The notes under the pieces: model-generated
The model's database searches: none
The model's input: the letters and a program-made list of their open reading frames with translations, nothing else
What the model was told of the DNA's origin: nothing
Translations under genes and position numbers: made by a program
Source of the DNA: Pseudorhizobium flavum
GTDB taxonomy: Bacteria; Pseudomonadota; Alphaproteobacteria; Rhizobiales; Rhizobiaceae
Length of the DNA stretch: 64,000 nt
Assembly (NCBI RefSeq): GCF_902502825.2
Contig: NZ_LR723670.1
Location: forward strand, 1,674,001 to 1,738,000
Direction of reading: 5' to 3'
Part shown: positions 58,313 through 64,000 of the stretch, one piece after another
How positions within the stretch are numbered: position 1 is the first letter of the stretch
How the letters are laid out: the number at the start of each line of letters is the position of its first letter

Positions 58313-59848
58313 TCAGGCAAACGTCTTGCGCCGTCGCTCCACCGGAGCGGTGTCCTCCACCGCCGGCAGGCTCTGCAGGATACGGGTGGCCGGGAGGATG
58401 GCGATGGCCTCCGTTCCCTCGCGCAGCTTCGAGCGCAACACGAATTGGCCGTCGTGCTTGGCAAGGATCGCCTGGACGATCGGCAGGCCGAGGCCAGTTC
58501 CCTGCTCGGCGCTCTTGATGGCGATGGAGCCCTGCCCGAAGGCGGAGAGGACGACTGGGATTTCCTCCTCGGGTATGCCGGGACCATTGTCCTTGACCGC
58601 AACATACTGCCCGCCGCCCGCCGTCCAGCCCACCTTCACTGTGATCTCGCCACCCTGCGTGGTGAACTTCACCGCATTGGACAAAAGGTTGAGGACGACC
58701 TGGCGGATGGCCTTCTCGTCCGCCCATATCTGCGGCAGCGTGGGCTCGAACTGCTCGTGGATGACGATGCTCTTCGTGCTGGCCCGCAGCTGCACCATGC
58801 CGATGCAGTCCTCGGCGATGTCGAGCAGCGAGAGCGCTTCCTCGTTGAGTTCGTAGCGACCCGCCTCGATGCGCGAGAGGTCGAGGATTTCGTTGATCAG
58901 GTTGAGGAGATGTTCGCCCGACCGGTGGATGTCGGCGGCATATTCGCGGTAGGTCGGATTGGAGAGGGGGCCCAGAAGTTCGGAATTCATCACCTCGGAA
59001 AAGCCGAGAATCGCGTTGAGCGGCGTGCGCAACTCGTGTGACATGGTGGCGAGGAAGCGGGACTTGGCCAGATTGGCGTCCTCGGCGCGGCGGCGGGCTT
59101 CGTCCGACATCGACTTGGCCACTTCCAGCTCGGCGATCAGGTCGTCCTTCTCCGACTGGTAGGACATCAGGGTCAGGTTCGAGCGATATTGCCGCTGGGA
59201 GATGTAGTGGAAGAAGACGACGGCGATCGCCGCCATGGCCGTCATGCCGATGTCCAGCGGATGGCGCGACAGGAACGCGGTGACCAGCAGGGTTCCCACC
59301 AGCGGCAGAAAGCCGAACAGGACGCCCTGGCGGAGCATGACGCTGTTCATCGCGCTGATCGAGATGGCGACGAGAAGGGCCATCCCCTGGTAGAAGTAGT
59401 AGCCGTCGCCGGAGCAGCTCGCGCAATCCTGCAAGGCGAACACCGCCCAGCCGACGCCGATGAGGATCTGGCCGATCAGCAGACGGCGATGCCATTTTGC
59501 GGTATCGGCCGCGGTGATCTCGATCCGGCTCGCGCGCCGCGCAATCAGGATGTTGATGGCGTGGACGCTGAGCGCCAGCAGCGCCCAGCCGAAGAGGTTG
59601 GCGGTCGGGTTGATGTAGAGCCCGACGGCGGTCACGATGGCGACGAAGAAGGGTGTGACCAGCGCGCCTTGCAGGACCGTATTGACGTGCATGGCGAGCA
59701 CGTCGCGGTCGAAGGCGGACGCATTGCGCCCCGTCGACTGTAAACGTTCACGGGTCGCGCGGACGGTCTTTGACACCGCCTTGTTGCGGTGGCTGCGAGA
59801 CAGGTCGACGATGTTCTTGTCCGCCGAGGCGCTTGCGCCGTTACTCAT
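58313..59848 (-). CDS. Sensor histidine kinase, membrane-bound
   Basis: This 511-residue kinase has about six hydrophobic segments in residues 50-215, a coiled coil, HisKA with ATMSHELRTPLNAILGFSE and HATPase with N-box NLLSNAVKFTTQ and G-box GTGLGLPIVQA. No receiver or PAS is clear. It resembles rhizobial PdhS/DivJ-type cell-cycle kinases in the HisKA region, but membership is not certain. No response regulator is adjacent. GTG at 59854 is an alternative start. Confidence 0.87.
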   Translation of the reverse strand: MSNGASASADKNIVDLSRSHRNKAVSKTVRATRERLQSTGRNASAFDRDVLAMHVNTVLQGALVTPFFVAIVTAVGLYINPTANLFGWALLALSVHAINILIARRASRIEITAADTAKWHRRLLIGQILIGVGWAVFALQDCASCSGDGYYFYQGMALLVAISISAMNSVMLRQGVLFGFLPLVGTLLVTAFLSRHPLDIGMTAMAAIAVVFFHYISQRQYRSNLTLMSYQSEKDDLIAELEVAKSMSDEARRRAEDANLAKSRFLATMSHELRTPLNAILGFSEVMNSELLGPLSNPTYREYAADIHRSGEHLLNLINEILDLSRIEAGRYELNEEALSLLDIAEDCIGMVQLRASTKSIVIHEQFEPTLPQIWADEKAIRQVVLNLLSNAVKFTTQGGEITVKVGWTAGGGQYVAVKDNGPGIPEEEIPVVLSAFGQGSIAIKSAEQGTGLGLPIVQAILAKHDGQFVLRSKLREGTEAIAILPATRILQSLPAVEDTAPVERRRKTFA

Positions 59849-59969
59849 GACCACTGGATAGATGTCCCCGATGGTTGAGACCCTAGGCGGGAAACCTTAA
59901 GAAGATACTGCCGGGCAAGGTTTTGTTTGCCATTTTCCTGAAGGGTCTGTTGTTGATTGGGGCGGGATC

Positions 59970-60536
59970 GTGACGCGGATTTACCGGAAGCTGAGGGATG
60001 CCGGGCTTCTGCTCGCGCTGGTATTCCTAGGCGCACTTGTCGCCGCGCGGCTGGAAGACAGCTCGGCCGTCTCGATCGGAGGCCCATTCGTCGCGATAGA
60101 TGGCGATACATTGGCCTTTGGCGCCGAGCGCTTGCGCCTGCACGGGCTCGATGCACCGGAGGTCCGGCAGACCTGCACGGATCGCCGGGGCAGAGACTGG
60201 CGCTGCGGCGAGGAGGCAAGGGCTGCCCTCGAGCGCCTTACTTCTGCCGCCTCCGTCATGTGCAGCGGGTCCGAGCGTGACCGCTATGATCGGCTTCTGG
60301 CGGCCTGCCGCGACGGCGAGCTTGATATCAACGCCCGCATGGTGGCTCTGGGCCTGGCGGTGGCGTCCGGCAACTACGCTTCCGAGGAAGCGCAGGCGCA
60401 GGAAAAGGGCGAGGGCGTCTGGGCCGGAGAGTTCGAGCGCCCGCGCGACTGGCGGGTCCGACATGGGGTTATAGATGATCCGAGCGCGGCAGAGGGTATC
60501 CTTGCATGGCTGAAGGGATGGCTGGGGCTGAACTGA
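59970..60536 (+). CDS. Thermonuclease family (SNase-like) protein
   Basis: This 188-residue protein has an N-terminal hydrophobic segment (LLLALVFLGALVAARL) that may be a signal peptide or anchor. An OB-fold nuclease follows with VAIDGDTLAFG, RLHGLDAPE and YDRLLAAC, matching the calcium and catalytic residues of staphylococcal nuclease. It would cleave DNA or RNA outside the cytoplasm. It starts with GTG at 59970 and overlaps the next gene by 31 nt. Confidence 0.87.
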   Translation: MTRIYRKLRDAGLLLALVFLGALVAARLEDSSAVSIGGPFVAIDGDTLAFGAERLRLHGLDAPEVRQTCTDRRGRDWRCGEEARAALERLTSAASVMCSGSERDRYDRLLAACRDGELDINARMVALGLAVASGNYASEEAQAQEKGEGVWAGEFERPRDWRVRHGVIDDPSAAEGILAWLKGWLGLN

Positions 60537-61186
60537 CGGAGCAGTTGGCCGCTTCCGGGCAGGGTGACGGCCTTGACAGCCTGCGGGCCGCCATCCGCAT
60601 CTGCCGGCTTTGCCGTGATGCGCCAGCCCGAGGCCCTCAACATTGCCTGCCGCATGAGCCTCGACCGGTCGCGGTTCTCTCTCGGACAGCGCGCATCCTG
60701 ATCGCCGGTCAGGCGCCCGGTCTGAGGGTTCATGAAAGCGGCCTTCCCTTCAACGATGCATCGGGGGACCGTTTGCGGTCCTGGCTCGGGGTCGGCAGGG
60801 AGGAGTTCTACGACCCGGATCGCTTCGCGATCGTGCCCATGGGTTTCTGCTTTCCGGGATATGATGACAAGGGGAGCGACCTGCCGCCACGCCGCGAATG
60901 CGCGCCGCTGTGGCGGCAGCCGGTAATGGATGCAATGCCCCAGATCGAACTGATCCTGATGATCGGTCAGTACGCCCAGGCCTGGCACCTGGGAGCGAGG
61001 CGGAAGAAGGGCATGACGGAAACGGTCCGCAATTGGCGGGAATATTACTTCGCGAACCAGGCACCGCGCATCCTGCCGCTCCCGCATCCGAGCTGGCGCA
61101 ATACCGGCTGGCTGAGGCGTAATCCATGGTTTGAGGCCGATGTCCTGCCGGTATTGAAGCAGGATGTGGATAGACTGATACGTTAA
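60506..61186 (+). CDS. Uracil-DNA glycosylase family protein
   Basis: This 226-residue protein is of the UDG superfamily. The active-site motif is GQAPGLRVHESGLPFNDASG, and the C-terminal motif is LPLPHPSWRN with the conserved histidine. Two cysteines precede the fold (RICRLC), which could support a metal site. Members remove uracil or damaged bases, but the activity of this rhizobial subgroup is unproven. It overlaps the nuclease gene by 31 nt. Confidence 0.85.
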   Translation: MAEGMAGAELTEQLAASGQGDGLDSLRAAIRICRLCRDAPARGPQHCLPHEPRPVAVLSRTARILIAGQAPGLRVHESGLPFNDASGDRLRSWLGVGREEFYDPDRFAIVPMGFCFPGYDDKGSDLPPRRECAPLWRQPVMDAMPQIELILMIGQYAQAWHLGARRKKGMTETVRNWREYYFANQAPRILPLPHPSWRNTGWLRRNPWFEADVLPVLKQDVDRLIR

Positions 61187-61252
61187 AACAAATTACGCCT
61201 GTTTGTGCTAAAAGGACCCATGCAGGAGAAAAGCATTTCGAAGGACCGTGTA

Positions 61253-61738
61253 ATGGACCGCCTTGACCGCAAAATCCTCCGTATCCTTCAGGAAGACTCG
61301 ACGCTTGCCGTCGCGGATCTTGCCAAGAAGGTGGGCCTGTCCACCACGCCATGCTGGCGCCGCATCCAGCGGATGGAGGAGGAGGGCGTGATCCGCCGCC
61401 GCGTGGCGCTGCTCGATCCCGTCAAGGTCAACACGAAAGTCACCGTCTTCGTCTCGATCCGCACGGCGAGCCATTCGATCGAGTGGCTGAAGCGCTTCTC
61501 GGAAGTCGTCGTGGATTTTCCCGAGGTCGTCGAGTTCTACCGCATGAGCGGCGACGTCGACTATCTGCTGCGCGTGGTAGTGCCGGATATCGCCGCCTAT
61601 GACGCCTTCTACAAGCGCTTGATCGCCCGCATCGAAATCCGTGACGTGTCCTCCGCCTTTGCGATGGAGCAGATCAAGTACACGACCGAACTGCCGCTCG
61701 ACTACATGATCCTCGATCAGAAGTCAGGCGACGACTGA
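61253..61738 (+). CDS. Lrp/AsnC family transcriptional regulator
   Basis: This is a 161-residue regulator with an N-terminal helix-turn-helix (LDRKILRILQEDSTLAVADL, then KKVGLSTTPCWRRIQRMEEEGVI) and a C-terminal RAM ligand-binding domain (MSGDVDYLLRVVVPD). It binds amino acids. AAGGACCGTGTA precedes the ATG at 61253; an upstream in-frame ATG at 61220 is less likely. Confidence 0.93.
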   Translation: MDRLDRKILRILQEDSTLAVADLAKKVGLSTTPCWRRIQRMEEEGVIRRRVALLDPVKVNTKVTVFVSIRTASHSIEWLKRFSEVVVDFPEVVEFYRMSGDVDYLLRVVVPDIAAYDAFYKRLIARIEIRDVSSAFAMEQIKYTTELPLDYMILDQKSGDD

Positions 61739-61740
61739 TC

Positions 61741-62430
61741 CTATTTCAGGCGGGCGAGGATCTTCTCGCTCGTCAACTCCCGCACCGCATCCTTGCCGTT
61801 CCAGCGAGCGGTCCTGTCGTTGCCGGCGGAGAGCTTTTCCGCCACGGCGAGTGCCGGAGCATGACAGGCGCGGTTGCGCTTGCCGATATTGCGGAGGGCC
61901 CAGTTCACGGCCTTCTTGACGAAGTTGCGCGGGTCTGTCGCGTATGCCTCGATCAGCGGCAGATAGGCGAGCAGAGTGTCGTCCGGCTCCTGCTTGTTAT
62001 GTACGGTCGCGCCAGCGATCATCGCGAAGGCGGTCCGACGTACATATTCGCGACTGTCCGCGGCGAACTCGGGAATCAGTTCCCGCCAGAACGTCGTCTG
62101 CGTGAAGAGGTCGGCCGCAGTGTCGACGATTTCCCAGGAGTTGAAGTCGCCCGCCCAGGCCCATGCGTCTTCCTTCGTCAGCCGGGCAGGGTCGGCGGTG
62201 AGGATTGCAGCCATTCGGGCGTCGCGCAGACCAGTCCGCCAGAGCTCGAGAGCACGTTCGTGATTTCGTTTCACCTGCCGGCCGACCGCCTGCATCTGCG
62301 GGGTCGTGATCCCGAGCGCTGTCGAGGTGTCGATCCCGTAGCGGGCCATGCTGGCAATATTGGCCTCGTTGCGCAGCGATTTCAGATGCGCAACGATCTC
62401 CTCGGCGGATGAGGATGGCGTAAGGGTCAT
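61741..62430 (-). CDS. DNA alkylation repair protein (AlkD-like)
   Basis: This 229-residue HEAT-repeat protein resembles AlkD/AlkC-type glycosylases (EEIVAHLKSLRNEANIASMARYG, WEIVDTAADLFTQT, FVKKAVNWALRNIGKRN). It would remove alkylated bases. It starts at an ATGA overlap with the dehydrogenase gene on the same strand; the longer in-frame extension to 62883 is a shadow of that gene. Confidence 0.85.
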   Translation of the reverse strand: MTLTPSSSAEEIVAHLKSLRNEANIASMARYGIDTSTALGITTPQMQAVGRQVKRNHERALELWRTGLRDARMAAILTADPARLTKEDAWAWAGDFNSWEIVDTAADLFTQTTFWRELIPEFAADSREYVRRTAFAMIAGATVHNKQEPDDTLLAYLPLIEAYATDPRNFVKKAVNWALRNIGKRNRACHAPALAVAEKLSAGNDRTARWNGKDAVRELTSEKILARLK

Positions 62431-63296
62431 TTTTCCAGACGCGCGAGAAGCGACGACGTGTCCCACCGGTTTCCACCCATGGACTGGACGTCGCCGTAGA
62501 ACTGGTCGACGAGGGCGGTGACTGGCAGCTTGGCGCCGTTGCGACGGGCTTCCGCGAGGACGATACCAAGGTCCTTGCGCATCCAGTCGACGGCAAAGCC
62601 GAAGTCGTACTTGCCCTGATTCATTGTCTTGTGCCGGTTCTCCATCTGCCAGGAGCCCGCCGCGCCCTTGGAGATGACGTCGACGACCTTCTCGATGTCC
62701 AGGCCGGCCTTCTTGCCGAAGTGGATCCCCTCCGCAAGGCCCTGGACGAGCCCGGCAATGCAGATCTGGTTGATCATCTTGGTGAGCTGGCCGGCCCCGA
62801 CCGGCCCCATCAGTCCGACCATGCGGGCATAGGCCTCGATCACCGGCTTGGCGCGATCGAACACGGCCTGGTCGCCGCCGCACATGACCGTGAGGACGCC
62901 ATTCTCCGCGCCTGCCTGGCCGCCGGAGACGGGTGCGTCGATGAAGTCGACGCCCTTGGCCTTGGCGGCGTTGGCAAGCTCGCGGGCGACTTCGGCGCTG
63001 GCAGTGGTATTATCGATCAGAATGGCGCCAGCCTTCATGCCGGCAGTGGCGCCGGTGTCTCCGAGCGTGACGGAGCGGAGGTCATCATCATTGCCGACGC
63101 AGGTGAAGACGAAGTCGGCGTCCCTGGCGGCTTCGGCGGGAGTGGCGGCGGAGCGCCCACCATGTTTCTTCGCCCATTCCTCCGCCTTGGCAGCGGTGCG
63201 GTTGTAGACAGTGACGTCGTGGCCGCCCTTTTCCTTGAGATGCCCGGCCATCGGGAAACCCATTACGCCCAGACCGATGAATGCCACCTTCGCCAT
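62427..63296 (-). CDS. NAD(P)-dependent beta-hydroxyacid dehydrogenase (HIBADH type)
   Basis: This 289-residue enzyme has MAKVAFIGLGVMGFPMAGHL with the GxGxxG-type dinucleotide motif, DAPVSGGQAGAENG with the substrate loop and the catalytic lysine in GAGQLTKMINQ. It may be 3-hydroxyisobutyrate, tartronate-semialdehyde or a related hydroxyacid dehydrogenase. The neighbouring genes do not settle the substrate. Confidence 0.9.
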   Translation of the reverse strand: MAKVAFIGLGVMGFPMAGHLKEKGGHDVTVYNRTAAKAEEWAKKHGGRSAATPAEAARDADFVFTCVGNDDDLRSVTLGDTGATAGMKAGAILIDNTTASAEVARELANAAKAKGVDFIDAPVSGGQAGAENGVLTVMCGGDQAVFDRAKPVIEAYARMVGLMGPVGAGQLTKMINQICIAGLVQGLAEGIHFGKKAGLDIEKVVDVISKGAAGSWQMENRHKTMNQGKYDFGFAVDWMRKDLGIVLAEARRNGAKLPVTALVDQFYGDVQSMGGNRWDTSSLLARLEK

Positions 63297-63357
63297 GTCG
63301 TCCTCCTCAACTGGTTGATCCTTGAGACGTAGCGGAAACCCCGCAGAGCCTCAATGG

Positions 63358-63768
63358 CTAGAACGGCTTGACGACCGCCAGAAGCACGATCGCGACGACG
63401 GACACGAGTACGATCGGCATCCCTACCCGCACGAAGGCAGGGGGATCGAGATGCGGATCGGCTTCCATACGCCGCAGCCAGGCCGCCTGCATGCCGTGCA
63501 GTGCCGACAGCATCACGACGATGAGGAACTTGAAGCCGAACCAGCCGGTCGCGTACCAGCCGTACCAGATGGCCAGGATGATGCCGAAGAGCCATGCACC
63601 GCCCTCGGCGACCGTCGTGATCCTGCGGTCGAACGGGCGGACGGCGGCGATGACGCCGGTCCGGATCGTCGGCGGTACCATGGCGATGACGAAGGCGTTG
63701 ACCAGCATCCCGCCGACCCAGACGATGTCGGAGATGATGTGGAGTGACTTGAGGACGAAATAGAGCAT
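63358..63768 (-). CDS. CopD/DUF2269-like small membrane protein
   Basis: This 136-residue protein has four hydrophobic segments (FVLKSLHIISDIVWVGGMLV, WLFGIILAIWYGWY, FLIVVMLSALHGMQAAWL, PIVLVSVVAIVLLAVV). Histidines in KSLHI and SALHGM resemble haem or copper ligands of CopD-like proteins. It follows 2 nt after the DinB-family gene on the same strand. The function is uncertain. Confidence 0.75.
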   Translation of the reverse strand: MLYFVLKSLHIISDIVWVGGMLVNAFVIAMVPPTIRTGVIAAVRPFDRRITTVAEGGAWLFGIILAIWYGWYATGWFGFKFLIVVMLSALHGMQAAWLRRMEADPHLDPPAFVRVGMPIVLVSVVAIVLLAVVKPF

Positions 63769-63770
63769 GG

Positions 63771-64000
63771 TCAATTCCAGATGAGGTCTTCGGTGAAGCC
63801 GAGTTCGGCAAAATCCTGCCGGCGCAATGCCTGCTCGGCCGGATCGGCGGGAAAGAATTCATCGAGCTGGGGCGGCCGGACGGAAGTGCCCGACATCATG
63901 GCATGCACCTGACCCCGGTGATGGATCTGGTGCTGGAAGAGGTGCAGCAGGATGCGGTCCGCCCGCTCGACCTGGACATGGCTTTCCCGCGGTATATGCA
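63771..64000 (-). CDS. DinB family protein, partial (5' end outside window)
   Basis: The last 76 codons of a minus-strand gene are present, running off the right edge. The visible C-terminus contains HVQVERADRILLHLFQHQIH and HRGQVHAMMSGTSVRPPQLD, typical of the DinB/YfiT-like metal-binding four-helix fold with its HxxxH ligands (HQIHHRGQVH). Members are thiol transferases or of unknown function. It is followed by the CopD-like gene. Confidence 0.85.
   Translation of the reverse strand, partial: HIPRESHVQVERADRILLHLFQHQIHHRGQVHAMMSGTSVRPPQLDEFFPADPAEQALRRQDFAELGFTEDLIWN

Overview
The window looks like a chromosomal segment of a GC-rich alphaproteobacterium of the Rhizobiaceae (Rhizobium/Ensifer/Agrobacterium/Shinella type). 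The evidence is gene order: ntrY-ntrX-trkA-dat-hfq-hflX at the left end, then cysG-DUF2849-cysI-DUF934-fpr, both blocks known from rhizobia. Typical rhizobial palindromic intergenic repeats are also present. No rRNA, tRNA or CRISPR array was recognised.

Layout. 1-7.7 kb: nitrogen two-component system NtrYX, K+ uptake regulator TrkA, D-amino-acid transaminase, Hfq and HflX. 7.8-11.6 kb: YdeI-like protein, a divergent SDR/AraC pair, MazG and a nucleoside deaminase. 11.8-16.7 kb: sulfite-reduction cluster (siroheme synthase, siroheme reductase, DUF934, ferredoxin-NADP reductase). 16.7-20.1 kb: accessory stretch with GC-rich repeats, a hairpin-rich non-coding block, and an AT-richer island holding a reverse transcriptase. 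20.1-28 kb: UvrB carrying a palindromic element inside its reading frame, GFA protein, MFS and SLC13 transporters, HNH endonuclease. 28-33.4 kb: GreA-like factor, AAA ATPase, and a KaiC-like ATPase overlapping a hybrid histidine kinase. 33.7-52.6 kb: metabolic, transport and signalling genes (sorbosone-type dehydrogenase, aldehyde dehydrogenase, EamA/MocR pair, GGDEF-EAL, GMC oxidoreductase, chemoreceptor, extensin-like lipoprotein, TauE, ABC exporter, MFS). 52.7-64 kb: AraC regulator, aspartic protease/DUF1289/CobS, CobT, DgkA, an unusual membrane protein, histidine kinase, nuclease, UDG-family protein, Lrp regulator, alkylation-repair protein, HIBADH-type dehydrogenase and a partial DinB-family gene at the right edge.

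The most exciting object is at 18.29-20.06 kb. The encoded protein resembles the DRT2 (UG2) antiviral reverse transcriptases, and it is preceded by a non-coding segment with its own promoter-like signal. Read on the antisense strand, as a cDNA made by the RT would be, the segment 18396-18530 is 135 nt and stop-free. Joining its ends head to tail at a shared GTT triplet creates a perfect TTGACA-17 nt-TATAAT promoter and keeps the frame open, giving an endless 45-residue repeat. An AAGGA motif lies 8 nt before an in-frame ATG. This is the expected signature of a concatemeric 'neo' gene as described for Klebsiella DRT2, here with its own repeat length and sequence. It is a prediction from sequence and has not been tested.
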